DNA of 64,000 bases from Comamonas testosteroni ATCC 11996. GTDB lineage: Bacteria > Pseudomonadota > Gammaproteobacteria > Burkholderiales > Burkholderiaceae_C. Made by a program: the position numbers and the translations under genes. Under the pieces are notes generated by a model. It was not told where the DNA came from, did not search any database, and saw nothing but the letters and a program-made list of their open reading frames with translations. The stretch covers positions 38,955-102,954 of the forward strand of contig NZ_AHIL01000008.1 of assembly GCF_000241525.1 (NCBI RefSeq), read 5' to 3'. Shown piece by piece: positions 55,455 to 63,930 of the stretch. Position 1 is the stretch's first letter. Each line of letters starts with the position of its first letter.

Positions 55455-56563
55455 GAAGCCAGGACCTCTTTGGGACGGTCGTTGCGATGAATGGCGGCGT
55501 ACAGAGACAGGAATTCGTTCCAGGAAGGGTCGAAGCTCACGCTGAGCTCGCCCTCCAGCTCCGGCACATGCTGTCTGCCCAGCTGTCCGGCCAGCTGCAC
55601 CGCATGGGCAGGGTCTTCCACATAGTAGGTGGCAACGCGGGCACTCATGTTTTCCACGCGCGAGAAGGCCAAAATTCCGCGCTGCTCGCGGCTGAGCTGC
55701 TCATCCAGCGCATCCTGGGCGTCACGCACGCCGTCCAGCTCTTGCTGGCTGGAGAAGCTGAAGCGCCACTCCATGAAATGCGACAGATCGGCGCGCGTGG
55801 CCACGGCATTGGCACCGTCGTGGAAGGTCAGGATGTCGGGCGGTGCATCCTCGTCGGCATCCTGTGCGCGCACTTCCAGCGACAGCCAGCGGTCGCTGTC
55901 CTCCTTGGGGAATTCATAGCTGCGGCCCAGTTGCTGGCGGATGAAGCCATCGAACAGCGGCGGGAACTCCGACAGCAGCGCGGAGCCGTAGACATCGGCC
56001 GCTGCCTCGGAGGCAAACTCGACCGGGCCCACGCGCACCGAAAAATCCCACTCGCCCAGTACATGGTCCAGCATGATGAAAGCCATGTGCTGCGCATGCT
56101 CGGCCATCTCCCTGGCAATGGGCTTCTCGAACGAGAGCTTGAGGCCGATGATGCCGCCCGCATCGTAATAGCCCACCCGGATATCGGAGCAGGCCAGCTC
56201 GAAGCCGTCCATGCGCATGCCGAAGTTGCTGCCCAGCGCACGGCTGCGAAACGCCTGCACGCTGTAATGCTCGAAACGCGGCGCCTGACGCACCAGTGCC
56301 TGGGCATTCTCGAACTGCGCCGTGTTGCCATGGGCCGAGATCACCAGACGGGAGCCGGCCTCCCCGAGCTTGCCTTCCAGCTCCAGACTCAGGCCCGGCG
56401 CATATTGGTGCAGCAGCTCATTGGAGCTTTCCACAAACTCCTGGCGATCGAGCTCCTCCAACTGGCTCAGCTGGTTGGAAAAATCGCCCCAGAAAGCATC
56501 AATCTGCTGCGGCTCCAGCGGCTTGATGGTCTCGCTCTCGTCGTGGTGAATGTCTGCGCTCAT
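55451..56563 (-). CDS. Conserved-looking protein of unknown function, 370 residues
   Basis: Starts MSADIHHDESETIKPLEPQQ and is acidic overall (many Glu/Asp), with no signal peptide and no obvious transmembrane segment. There are two similar-looking regions: an N-terminal one (SQLEELDRQEFVESSNELLH near 35, FEHYSVQAFRSR) and a middle one with LDHVLGEWDFSVRVGPVEFA near 185. The C-terminal third is alpha-helical, then GELSVSFDPSWNEFL. I recognise no family with confidence. Its stop overlaps the PPOX-type flavoprotein start, so they are translated together. Confidence 0.55.
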   Translation of the reverse strand: MSADIHHDESETIKPLEPQQIDAFWGDFSNQLSQLEELDRQEFVESSNELLHQYAPGLSLELEGKLGEAGSRLVISAHGNTAQFENAQALVRQAPRFEHYSVQAFRSRALGSNFGMRMDGFELACSDIRVGYYDAGGIIGLKLSFEKPIAREMAEHAQHMAFIMLDHVLGEWDFSVRVGPVEFASEAAADVYGSALLSEFPPLFDGFIRQQLGRSYEFPKEDSDRWLSLEVRAQDADEDAPPDILTFHDGANAVATRADLSHFMEWRFSFSSQQELDGVRDAQDALDEQLSREQRGILAFSRVENMSARVATYYVEDPAHAVQLAGQLGRQHVPELEGELSVSFDPSWNEFLSLYAAIHRNDRPKEVLAS

Positions 56564-56670
56564 GAATGATTTCCGCAATGTGAGCTGCACACATTCAGCG
56601 CGAATGCGTGCAATCCGTTGAACATGCGTTCACTGTAGAGCAAACTGGTGACGATTCTGAGCAAATAGCG

Positions 56671-57855
56671 TCAGATCAGCTCAACGGCCATGGCCGTGGC
56701 CTCGCCGCCGCCGATACACAGCGTGGCCAGGCCCTTCTTCTTGCCGCGTGTCTTCAGTGCGTGCAGCAGGGTGACCAGAATGCGCGCGCCGCTGGCGCCA
56801 ATCGGGTGTCCGAGAGCACAGGCGCCGCCGTTCACGTTGACCTTGTCATGCGAAACCTTGAGATCGGCCATCAGCGCCATGGGCACCACGGCAAAGGCTT
56901 CGTTGATTTCCCACAGATCCACATCCTCCACGGCCCAGCCGGCCTTCTTGAGTGCCTTTTCGGTGGCGCCCACAGGGGCGGTGGTAAACCACTCGGGAGC
57001 CTGTGCAAAGGTCGCGTGCGAGACGATGCGCGCCAGCGGCTTGCAGCCCAGCTGCTTGGCCGTGGACTCGCGCATCAGCACCATGGCGGCAGCGCCGTCG
57101 TTGATGCTGGAGCTGGAAGCGGCAGTGATGGTGCCGTCCTTCTTGAAGGCGGGCTTGAGGCTGGAGATTTTGTCCAGCTTGGCCTTGGCCGGGCCTTCAT
57201 CAACGCTGACGGTCACGTCGCCCTTGCGGGTCTTGACGGTGACGGGCGTGATCTCGGCGTCAAAAGCACCGCTTTGCGCGGCGGCCTGGGCGCGCTGCAC
57301 GCTGGCAATGGCAAACGCGTCCTGCGCTTCACGCGTGAACTGGTATTTGGCGGCGCAGTCCTCACCGAAGGTGCCCATGGAGCGGCCGGCCTCATAGGCG
57401 TCCTCCAGACCGTCGAGCATCATGTGATCGAAGATCTTGTCGTGTCCCATGCGATAGCCGCCACGCCCCTTCTTAAGCAGGTAGGGCGCATTGGTCATGC
57501 TCTCCATGCCGCCGGCAATCATCACATCGCGGCTGCCGGCAATGAGCTGGTCGTGCGCCAGGATGGTGGCTTCCATGCCGGCGCCGCACATCTTGGACAG
57601 GGTCACGGCGCCTGTGCTTTGCGGCAGGCCGCCCTTGAAGCCGGCCTGGCGAGCCGGAGCCTGGCCCTGGCCGGCCATCAGGCAGTTGCCGAAAAGCACT
57701 TCCTCCACCAGCTCGGGCCGGATGCCGGCACGCTCGACTGCGGCCTTGATGGCTGCGCCGCCCAGGTCATGGGCGGCCAGATCGGAAAAATCGCCCTGGA
57801 ACGCGCCCATGGGGGTGCGGGCGGCGCTGACGATGACTACGGGATCCTGATGCAT
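56671..57855 (-). CDS. Acetyl-CoA C-acetyltransferase (thiolase)
   Basis: 394 residues of the biosynthetic/degradative thiolase II family. Nucleophile Cys90 lies in TLSKMCGAGM; NEAFAVVPM, GGACALGHPIGASGAR with the catalytic His, and LCIGGGEATAM with the second Cys are present. It could cleave acetoacetyl-CoA produced from leucine-derived acetoacetate, or work in polyhydroxybutyrate or fatty acid turnover. It lies downstream of aceK, carbonic anhydrase and liuA on the same strand. Confidence 0.92.
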   Translation of the reverse strand: MHQDPVVIVSAARTPMGAFQGDFSDLAAHDLGGAAIKAAVERAGIRPELVEEVLFGNCLMAGQGQAPARQAGFKGGLPQSTGAVTLSKMCGAGMEATILAHDQLIAGSRDVMIAGGMESMTNAPYLLKKGRGGYRMGHDKIFDHMMLDGLEDAYEAGRSMGTFGEDCAAKYQFTREAQDAFAIASVQRAQAAAQSGAFDAEITPVTVKTRKGDVTVSVDEGPAKAKLDKISSLKPAFKKDGTITAASSSSINDGAAAMVLMRESTAKQLGCKPLARIVSHATFAQAPEWFTTAPVGATEKALKKAGWAVEDVDLWEINEAFAVVPMALMADLKVSHDKVNVNGGACALGHPIGASGARILVTLLHALKTRGKKKGLATLCIGGGEATAMAVELI

Positions 57856-57896
57856 GGTTTGTCTCCTTCAGAAATGGATGGGTGTGATCTGCCTCT

Positions 57897-59744
57897 TCAA
57901 GCGAGGCTATTGGCGGGAACATCGAAACGCTGCGTGTCCAGTCCTGCGTCGCCGGCATGCAGAAAGCGGCTGCGCTCGTAGGGGAACACGTCCAGGAAAT
58001 GACCGTCACGGATACGGCTCTGGTGACCGCGCCAGAACTCGGCCTCCAGCAGATCGGCGTGATGGCGCATGAAGATGTCGCGCACGGCCGGATGGCCCAG
58101 CAGAAAAGGCCCGAAGGTCTCGGGAAAGACATCCCTGGGGCCGACCGAATACCAGATGTCGCCCGACATCTCCTCTTCCTCGGTTCGCGGCTGCGGCACC
58201 TCGCGGAAGTTGCAGTCGGTCAGGTATTCGATCTCGTCATAGTCGTAGAACACCACCTTGCCGCCACGCGTGACGCCAAAGTTCTTCCACAGCATGTCGC
58301 CAGGAAAGATATTGGTGGCGACCAGGTCCTTGATGGCATTGCCGTACTCGAGAATCGCCCTCTCCATGGCGGCGCGGCGCTCCGGCTTGGTATCAGCCTC
58401 GGCCAGGCACTCCATCAGGAACAGGTTCAGCGGCACCAGGCGGCGCTCGATGTAGAGGTGGCTGATGATGACTTCCATCTGCCCGTCGCCGTCGCGGTCG
58501 CTGATCTCGATCTGCTCGGGAGCCTGGGCGTGCAGCTCGGCCAACAGTTCATCGCTGAAACGGTCTCTGGGAAAAGCCACTAGGCTGTACTCCATGGTGT
58601 CCGCCATGCGACCGCCACGGTCATGCTTCTTGACCAGCTGGTACTTGGCCTTGACCTGGGGACGTGAGACATCCTTGCTGCTGGCGATACGGTCCTTGAT
58701 GAGCTTGAACACATAGGGGAAGCTGGGCAGGTCGAACACCAGCATGACCAGGCCCTTGATGCCGGGCGCAATGCGCAGCTGATCGCTGGAATGGCGAAGA
58801 TGATGCAGAAAGTCGCGGTAGAACAGCGTCTTGCCCTGCTTGGCCAGACCCAGAGCGTTATAGATTTCCGCCTTGGGTTTGCGCGGCATGAGACTGCGCA
58901 GAAAGCTCACATAGGCGCTGGGCACTTCCATATCCACCATGAAGTAGGCGCGCGCAAAGCTGAACAGCGCATGCAGGTCGTCCTCGCCGAACAGGGCCGC
59001 ATGCAGTATGAGCTGCTCCTGCTCTCCATGCAGGATGGGAATCGCCAGCGGCAGCTCGGTATAGCCGGTGATGATCTTGCCGACCAGGTACGCCCCCTTG
59101 TTGCGATAGAACAGGCTGGACAGCACCTGAAGCTGAAAGTTGGCCCTGAGCGTCAGGCCCGCCAGCCTCTCGCGTATGCGCTCGGCCAGCAGATGCACGT
59201 CGCGCTGCAGGTCTTCAAAGCGGCATTGCAGCTGCAACTGCTCGAACAGAGTCTGCAGCGTGCCTTCAAGCTGGGCAAGGTTGCCGGGGTAGTAGGCCCG
59301 GTAGATGGGTACGGCACCCGGCGCGGTGTTTTCCAGGTATTCGGTGCTGACGGCCGCACGTACGAAGATGAAGTCGTTCTGGAAATGGGTGCGGTGCAAA
59401 ATCTTGGTCGTGACCGAGTTGAAGAAGGTCTCGGCCAGCTCCGGCTGCAGATGATCGACCATCAGGCCGATGTAATGCAGCTTGACCTGCTGCCAGACAG
59501 CCATGCTCTGCAGGCTGGCGGCATACTCCTCTTCCAGCCTCTGGATGCAGGCCCGCACCTGCCGGTCGTAGAACTCTATGCGTTCACGCTGAGCCTGCTG
59601 CTGGCCCGGCCAGTCCATGGTCTCGAAGCGCTGCTTGGCTCGGGCAGCTTCCGCACTGAACATGCGGTAATGCTGGTTGTAGCCATGCATCAGGGCCTGC
59701 GCAATGGCATAGGCCTCGGGGGCGTCCAGTCGTTGCGGAAACAT
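57897..59744 (-). CDS. aceK: Isocitrate dehydrogenase kinase/phosphatase
   Basis: 615 residues, close to the family's 580-610. AceK phosphorylates isocitrate dehydrogenase to push carbon into the glyoxylate shunt during growth on acetate or acetyl-CoA-yielding compounds. RIAPGIKGLVMLVFDLPSFP near 325 is the family's ATP-site loop; GDMLWKNFGVTRGGKVVFYD and YDEIEYLTDC in the C-terminal kinase-like domain contain the catalytic Asp region. In E. coli aceK follows aceBA; here it is in the liuA cluster, which fits leucine being purely ketogenic. Confidence 0.95.
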   Translation of the reverse strand: MFPQRLDAPEAYAIAQALMHGYNQHYRMFSAEAARAKQRFETMDWPGQQQAQRERIEFYDRQVRACIQRLEEEYAASLQSMAVWQQVKLHYIGLMVDHLQPELAETFFNSVTTKILHRTHFQNDFIFVRAAVSTEYLENTAPGAVPIYRAYYPGNLAQLEGTLQTLFEQLQLQCRFEDLQRDVHLLAERIRERLAGLTLRANFQLQVLSSLFYRNKGAYLVGKIITGYTELPLAIPILHGEQEQLILHAALFGEDDLHALFSFARAYFMVDMEVPSAYVSFLRSLMPRKPKAEIYNALGLAKQGKTLFYRDFLHHLRHSSDQLRIAPGIKGLVMLVFDLPSFPYVFKLIKDRIASSKDVSRPQVKAKYQLVKKHDRGGRMADTMEYSLVAFPRDRFSDELLAELHAQAPEQIEISDRDGDGQMEVIISHLYIERRLVPLNLFLMECLAEADTKPERRAAMERAILEYGNAIKDLVATNIFPGDMLWKNFGVTRGGKVVFYDYDEIEYLTDCNFREVPQPRTEEEEMSGDIWYSVGPRDVFPETFGPFLLGHPAVRDIFMRHHADLLEAEFWRGHQSRIRDGHFLDVFPYERSRFLHAGDAGLDTQRFDVPANSLA

Positions 59745-59846
59745 GGCGGGCCAGTCGCTCCAGGTAAGTGAGCAGCACTCTCAGGCGGACAAGCGGCACA
59801 GGCCTTGGATCCGCTTGAGGGCACTGCAACTGCGCAGCGGCAGCGA

Positions 59847-60509
59847 TCAGTCGCGCTTGCGCGCAGCGACCTTCTCGACAGCCTTGTTGTAGACATCCTC
59901 CAGGCCGCCCACACCAGGTACGGTCATTTCGAGGTTGGTGATGTGGCCGTTGTTGAGGCTGTAGCACCAGCCGTGCAGAGTCACCTTCTGGCCGCGGGCC
60001 CAGGCATCCTGCATCACGGTGGACTGGGCCACGTTGACCACCTGCTCGATGGCGTTGAGCTCGCACAGCACATCGTGGCGGAACTGGGTGGAGATGCCTT
60101 CCAGCAGCTTGATGTGCTTGTCGCGCACGTCGCGCACGTGGCGGGTCCAGTTATCCACCAGGCCCAGGCGCAGATTGTTCAGCGCCGCATACACGCCACC
60201 GCAGCCATAGTGACCCACCACCATCAGGTGCTCGATCTTCAGATGATCGACCGAGTACTGGATGGTGGACAGGCAGTTCAGATCGCTGGGCACCACCACG
60301 TTGGCCACGTTGCGGTGCACGAACACCTCGCCAGGCTCCAGACCCGTGATCTGGTTGGCTGGCACGCGGCTGTCCGAGCAGCCGATCCACATGTATTTGG
60401 GTTTTTGCTGCGCCATCAGTCCGGTAAAGAAACCAGGACGATCACGCTCCATCTGGTCTGCCCATTCGCGGTTGTGGACAAACAGTTCTTCGATGGAGGT
60501 CGTTGTCAT
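59847..60509 (-). CDS. can: Beta-carbonic anhydrase
   Basis: 220 residues. The zinc site is complete: Cys44 and Asp46 in GCSDSRVP, His100 and Cys103 in VVGHYGCGG. The dyad Asp46/Arg48 marks the type II-like architecture. It interconverts CO2 and bicarbonate. It lies between liuA and aceK; supplying bicarbonate to the biotin-dependent methylcrotonyl-CoA carboxylase is an attractive reason for the linkage. AAGGATAGC precedes the ATG. Confidence 0.94.
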   Translation of the reverse strand: MTTTSIEELFVHNREWADQMERDRPGFFTGLMAQQKPKYMWIGCSDSRVPANQITGLEPGEVFVHRNVANVVVPSDLNCLSTIQYSVDHLKIEHLMVVGHYGCGGVYAALNNLRLGLVDNWTRHVRDVRDKHIKLLEGISTQFRHDVLCELNAIEQVVNVAQSTVMQDAWARGQKVTLHGWCYSLNNGHITNLEMTVPGVGGLEDVYNKAVEKVAARKRD

Positions 60510-60559
60510 GAAGCTATCCTTCTTTTTGTGGTTGAAAGAACGGCGCAGCTCCTGCTTTT

Positions 60560-61747
60560 TCAGCAGGTTTCAGCAAACAGCTCGCGGCCTATGAGCATGC
60601 GGCGAATTTCGCTGGTGCCAGCGCCAATCTCATAGAGTTTCGCATCTCGCCACAGACGACCAAGCGGATACTCGTTGATATACCCATTGCCGCCATAGAT
60701 TTGCACGCCCTCGCCGGCCATCCAGGTGGCCTTCTCGGCGCACCACAAGATCACGCTGGCGCAGTCCTTGCGAACCTGGCGCACATGATCGGTTCCCAGA
60801 AGATCCAGGTTTTTAGCGACCGTATAGGCAAAAGAGCGGCCTGCTTGCAGCACGGTGTACATGTCTGCCACCTTGCCCTGAACCAGCTGAAACTCGCCAA
60901 TGCTCTGGCCGAACTGCTTGCGGTCGTGGATATAGGGGACGACATTGTCCATGACGGACTGCATGATGCCCAGCGGACCGCCGGTCAGCACCGCACGCTC
61001 ATAGTCCAGGCCGCTCATCAATACCTTGGCGCCCATGTTCAGGCCGCCAAGAATATTTTCAGCCGGCACCTCCACGTCCTGGAACACCAGCTCGCCCGTA
61101 TGGCTGCCGCGCATGCCCAGCTTGTCGAGCTTTTGCGCGATCGAGAAGCCCTTCATGCCCTTCTCGATCAGAAAGGCCGTCACGCCGCGCGCACCCATCT
61201 CCGGCTCGGTCTTGGCATAGACCACCAGGGTGTCGGCATCGGGCCCGTTGGTGATCCACATCTTGCTGCCATTGAGCAGGTAGTAGCCACCCTTGTCCTC
61301 GGCCTTGAGCTTCATGCTGATGACGTCCGAGCCGGCACCGGGCTCGCTCATGGCCAGCGCGCCCACATGCTCGCCAGTGATGAGCTTGGGCAGGTATTTG
61401 GCCTTCTGCGCCTCGCTGCCGTTGCGATTGATCTGATTCACGCACAGATTGCTGTGCGCGCCATAGGACAGGCCCACCGAGGCACTGGCGCGCGAGATTT
61501 CCTCCATGGCCACCATATGCGCCAGATAGCCCATGTCGGCGCCGCCATACTGCTCGGATACGGTGATGCCGAGCACGCCCAGTTCGCCAAACTTGCGCCA
61601 CACGTCCATAGGGAACTGGTCGCTTCGGTCGATCTCTGCTGCACGCGGAGCAATCTCGCTCTGGGCAAATTCACGCACCGCGTCGCGCAGCGCATCGATG
61701 TCTTCACCGAGCTGGAAGTTCAGTCCTGGCAGATTGGCAAGGCTCAT
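60560..61747 (-). CDS. liuA: Isovaleryl-CoA dehydrogenase
   Basis: 395 residues. First committed step of leucine breakdown: isovaleryl-CoA to 3-methylcrotonyl-CoA, with FAD. Matches IVD by [58 protein letters not shown] and [17 protein letters not shown] at the C-terminus. The N-terminal LSGxxF-type start is [31 protein letters not shown] precedes the ATG. It follows a thioesterase gene by 39 bases and is presumably driven from the palindrome at 62270. Confidence 0.95.
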   Translation of the reverse strand: MSLANLPGLNFQLGEDIDALRDAVREFAQSEIAPRAAEIDRSDQFPMDVWRKFGELGVLGITVSEQYGGADMGYLAHMVAMEEISRASASVGLSYGAHSNLCVNQINRNGSEAQKAKYLPKLITGEHVGALAMSEPGAGSDVISMKLKAEDKGGYYLLNGSKMWITNGPDADTLVVYAKTEPEMGARGVTAFLIEKGMKGFSIAQKLDKLGMRGSHTGELVFQDVEVPAENILGGLNMGAKVLMSGLDYERAVLTGGPLGIMQSVMDNVVPYIHDRKQFGQSIGEFQLVQGKVADMYTVLQAGRSFAYTVAKNLDLLGTDHVRQVRKDCASVILWCAEKATWMAGEGVQIYGGNGYINEYPLGRLWRDAKLYEIGAGTSEIRRMLIGRELFAETC

Positions 61748-61786
61748 GGTTGTCTCCTGTAGATATGGGTCTGATGAATCGTCTTG

Positions 61787-62245
61787 TCAGTGCTGTATGC
61801 CTTCACGGTTCTGCACACACATCAAAGTGCAGCCCATTGTGGCAATCAGTTTCTCTTTTCCCTGGTCAATGGCAAATGCCTTGCCTTCGGATACGGTGAT
61901 GGTGCGCCCGGGCTTGATGACCCGGCCCTCCATGCGAAAGCGCTGGCCCTTGGCCGGGGCGAGCAGGTTGATCTTGAATTCGATGGTGAGCACTGCCGCA
62001 TCGGCCGGCATCAGCGTCAGCCCCGCATAGCCACAGGCCGAGTCGAGAGCAGTGGAGACCATGCCCGCGTGCAAAAAACCATGCTGCTGCGTCAGGCCCG
62101 GAGCCCAGTCCAGACAGATATCGACAACGCCTGGCTCCACCAGGGTCAGCTCCGCGCCAATCGTGGCCATGGCGCCTTGCTTCGCAAAGCTCTGCTTCAC
62201 CCGATGAACAAAATCCAGAGACTCGGCGGCACCAGCAACAGACAT
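61787..62245 (-). CDS. PaaI-type hotdog thioesterase
   Basis: 152 residues from the ATG at 62245 (MSVAGAAESLDFVHRVKQSF) behind GGAGAG. Hotdog motif: QQHGFLHAGMVSTALDSACG, with the His-Ala-Gly and downstream Asp used by PaaI-like thioesterases. It hydrolyses an acyl-CoA to free CoA; perhaps isovaleryl-CoA or a methyl-branched intermediate overflow. It is first in the liuA operon, behind the LiuR palindrome. Confidence 0.85.
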   Translation of the reverse strand: MSVAGAAESLDFVHRVKQSFAKQGAMATIGAELTLVEPGVVDICLDWAPGLTQQHGFLHAGMVSTALDSACGYAGLTLMPADAAVLTIEFKINLLAPAKGQRFRMEGRVIKPGRTITVSEGKAFAIDQGKEKLIATMGCTLMCVQNREGIQH

Positions 62246-62696
62246 GGCAACTCTCCAGCAAAGCTTTGCAATTGACGTTTACGTAAACGTCAATTATGCG
62301 CCATTTTTTGCTCTCGCTCCTCTTCAATAGCGTGCGGGCCTCTTTTTCCTGCTCTCGCACCTCATCCAGAGTCACCTGCAGATCGGCCATCTGCGCTTCG
62401 AGCTGCTTGCGGTGGATAGCCAGCACATCGAGAAACTTGCGCAACTGCACGCCCGTATCGCGCGGGCTGTCATACATGTCGATGATTTCCTTGGCCTCCG
62501 ACAGCGACAGTCCCAGGCGCTTGGCCCGCAGCGTCAGGCGCAGACGTGCGCGGTCTCTCGATGAATACACGCGATTGCGACCGCCTGCGCCGGAGCGCTC
62601 CGGCTGCAGCAAGCCCATGTCTTCATAAAAACGGATGGCCCGGGTCGTGAGATCGAACTCTTTGGCAAGGTCACTGATGGTGTAGATGGTCGACAT
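61866..62696 (-). CDS. liuR: LiuR, MerR-family regulator; reading frame runs past the expected stop
   Basis: The first 131 residues are a normal MerR/LiuR protein: MSTIYTISDLAKEFDLTTRA, IRFYEDMGLLQPERSGAGGR, RARLRLTLRAKRLGLSLSEA, IIDMYDSP, then a dimerisation helix ending LLKRSESKK. The next codon (TGG, bases 62301-62303) should be a stop: TGA differs by one base, and one-base slips in the A6 tract just before it also give stops within a few codons. Instead the frame stays open for 145 more residues, over the thioesterase gene in another frame, in sequence that looks like non-coding translation. Likely a stop-loss mutation, sequencing error or a real extension. LiuR represses liu genes in proteobacteria; its operators flank the gene. 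Confidence 0.75.
   Translation of the reverse strand: MSTIYTISDLAKEFDLTTRAIRFYEDMGLLQPERSGAGGRNRVYSSRDRARLRLTLRAKRLGLSLSEAKEIIDMYDSPRDTGVQLRKFLDVLAIHRKQLEAQMADLQVTLDEVREQEKEARTLLKRSESKKWRIIDVYVNVNCKALLESCHVCCWCRRVSGFCSSGEAELCEARRHGHDWRGADPGGARRCRYLSGLGSGPDAAAWFFARGHGLHCSRLGLWLCGADADAGRCGSAHHRIQDQPARPGQGPALSHGGPGHQARAHHHRIRRQGICH
62270..62295. promoter_or_regulatory. LiuR operator 1: perfect 26-base palindrome
   Basis: Half-site AATTGACGTTTAC followed directly by its exact reverse complement. This matches the known LiuR motif (TTGACGTTTACGT type, from comparative genomics of MerR-family LiuR in proteobacteria). It lies 25 bases before the thioesterase-liuA operon start, and inside the extended liuR frame. 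Confidence 0.8.
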
Positions 62697-62765
62697 GATT
62701 CTGTGGGGTTGTAAGTCTTGCATCTCACAGGTGACTGCACGAGGCAGGCCGGTCTCTAAAATGCT

Positions 62766-62795
62766 TTGACAAAACTGACGTTTACGTTAACGTCA
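62766..62795 (+). promoter_or_regulatory. LiuR operator 2 with promoter upstream of the MBL gene
   Basis: TTGACA at 62766-62771 as -35, then the near-perfect palindrome TGACGTTTACGTTAACGTCA at 62776-62795 (one centre mismatch), lying over the -35/-10 spacer of a plus-strand promoter. It sits between the divergent liuR and metallo-beta-lactamase-fold genes. Confidence 0.7.
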
Positions 62796-62817
62796 ATGCT
62801 AAACGAAATACCGCCTC

Positions 62818-63903
62818 ATGACCTCAAGCCAAGAATCCGCACTTCATTACCCCCTCGGCGATACCTTGCCCGGTCCCGCCCAGACTCTGGAAGTGGCACC
62901 CGGCCTCAAGTGGATCCGCATGACCCTGCCGTTTGCCCTCGATCACATCAACCTCTGGCTGCTGCGTGATCGCCAGACCGATCGGCATGGCCTGGTACGC
63001 GAGGGCTGGACCGTCATCGACTGCTGCGTCAATCGCACCGAGGCGCGCGAGCAATGGGAACAGATCTTCGCCTCTGCGCTTGAAGGCCTGCCTATTTTGC
63101 GTGTCATCGTCACCCATATGCACCCCGACCATATCGGTTTGGCCGGCTGGCTCTGCCATCAATGGAATGCGCCCTTGTGGATCAGTGCCACCGATTACAA
63201 CGTCGCCCGCGTCGCCATGAAAGACAGAGACGGCTTTGGCGGCGAATCCGGTGCGGACTTCTACAGCCTGCACGGACAAAGAGATGAGGAATTTCTGCTC
63301 CATGTGCGCGGCCGCGGCAGCTACTACTCTTCCCTGGTAGCCCCCATCCCCGACATCTATCACCGCATCATGGATGGCGACGAGATAGACATCAACGGCC
63401 GCACATGGCAATGCATTGCCGGCTATGGTCACGCGCCGGAGCACATGGCGCTTTACTGCCCCGAGCTCGAGACACTGATCAGCGGCGACATGGTGCTGCC
63501 CCGTATTTCCGCCAATGTCAGCGTGCATTCTTCCGAGCCCGAAGCCAACCCGCTGCAGCTGTTTCTCACATCTCTGAAACGCTACTTCGCTCTACCTCAG
63601 AACACCTTTGTTCTGCCCTCGCATGGCAAACCATTCACGGGATTGCATACCCGTGTCCAGCAACTGCTGGACCATCATCATGAACGCCTGAACGACATCA
63701 TGCAGGCCTCCCGGCAACAGGGGCTGAGCGCTGCAGACATCCTTCCCATCCTCTTCAAACGCCAGCTGGACACCCACCAGATGACTTTTGCCATGGGCGA
63801 AGCTCTGGCCCATCTGCATTACCTCTGGTTCAGCCGGCAACTGACGCGGCGGCTGGATGAAAACGGCATCCTGCGCTTCTACGCTCCCAATATGCAGAAA
63901 TAA
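62818..63903 (+). CDS. Metallo-beta-lactamase-fold hydrolase, probable liu-regulon member
   Basis: 361 residues from the ATG at 62818 (MTSSQESALHYPLGDTLPG). Zinc site VTHMHPDHIGLA (HxHxDH) near 99-106, GYGHAPEHMALYC for the third His, the bridging Asp in ISGDMVLPRIS, and LPSHGKPFTG with the last His. The class is the glyoxalase II-like/RNase Z-like hydrolase group with a C-terminal helical tail (DTHQMTFAMGEALAHLHYLW). Divergent from liuR behind a LiuR-type operator, so it may hydrolyse a CoA thioester of the leucine pathway; that is inference. Confidence 0.87.
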   Translation: MTSSQESALHYPLGDTLPGPAQTLEVAPGLKWIRMTLPFALDHINLWLLRDRQTDRHGLVREGWTVIDCCVNRTEAREQWEQIFASALEGLPILRVIVTHMHPDHIGLAGWLCHQWNAPLWISATDYNVARVAMKDRDGFGGESGADFYSLHGQRDEEFLLHVRGRGSYYSSLVAPIPDIYHRIMDGDEIDINGRTWQCIAGYGHAPEHMALYCPELETLISGDMVLPRISANVSVHSSEPEANPLQLFLTSLKRYFALPQNTFVLPSHGKPFTGLHTRVQQLLDHHHERLNDIMQASRQQGLSAADILPILFKRQLDTHQMTFAMGEALAHLHYLWFSRQLTRRLDENGILRFYAPNMQK

Positions 63904-63904
63904 A

Positions 63905-63930
63905 AAGAGAGCGCCAGGCGCTCTCTTTTT
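63905..63930 (+). terminator. Rho-independent terminator of the MBL gene
   Basis: AAGAGAGCGCC / GGCGCTCTCTT with one-base loop, followed by TTTTTAT. The remaining 70 bases to the window end show nothing assignable. Confidence 0.9.
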
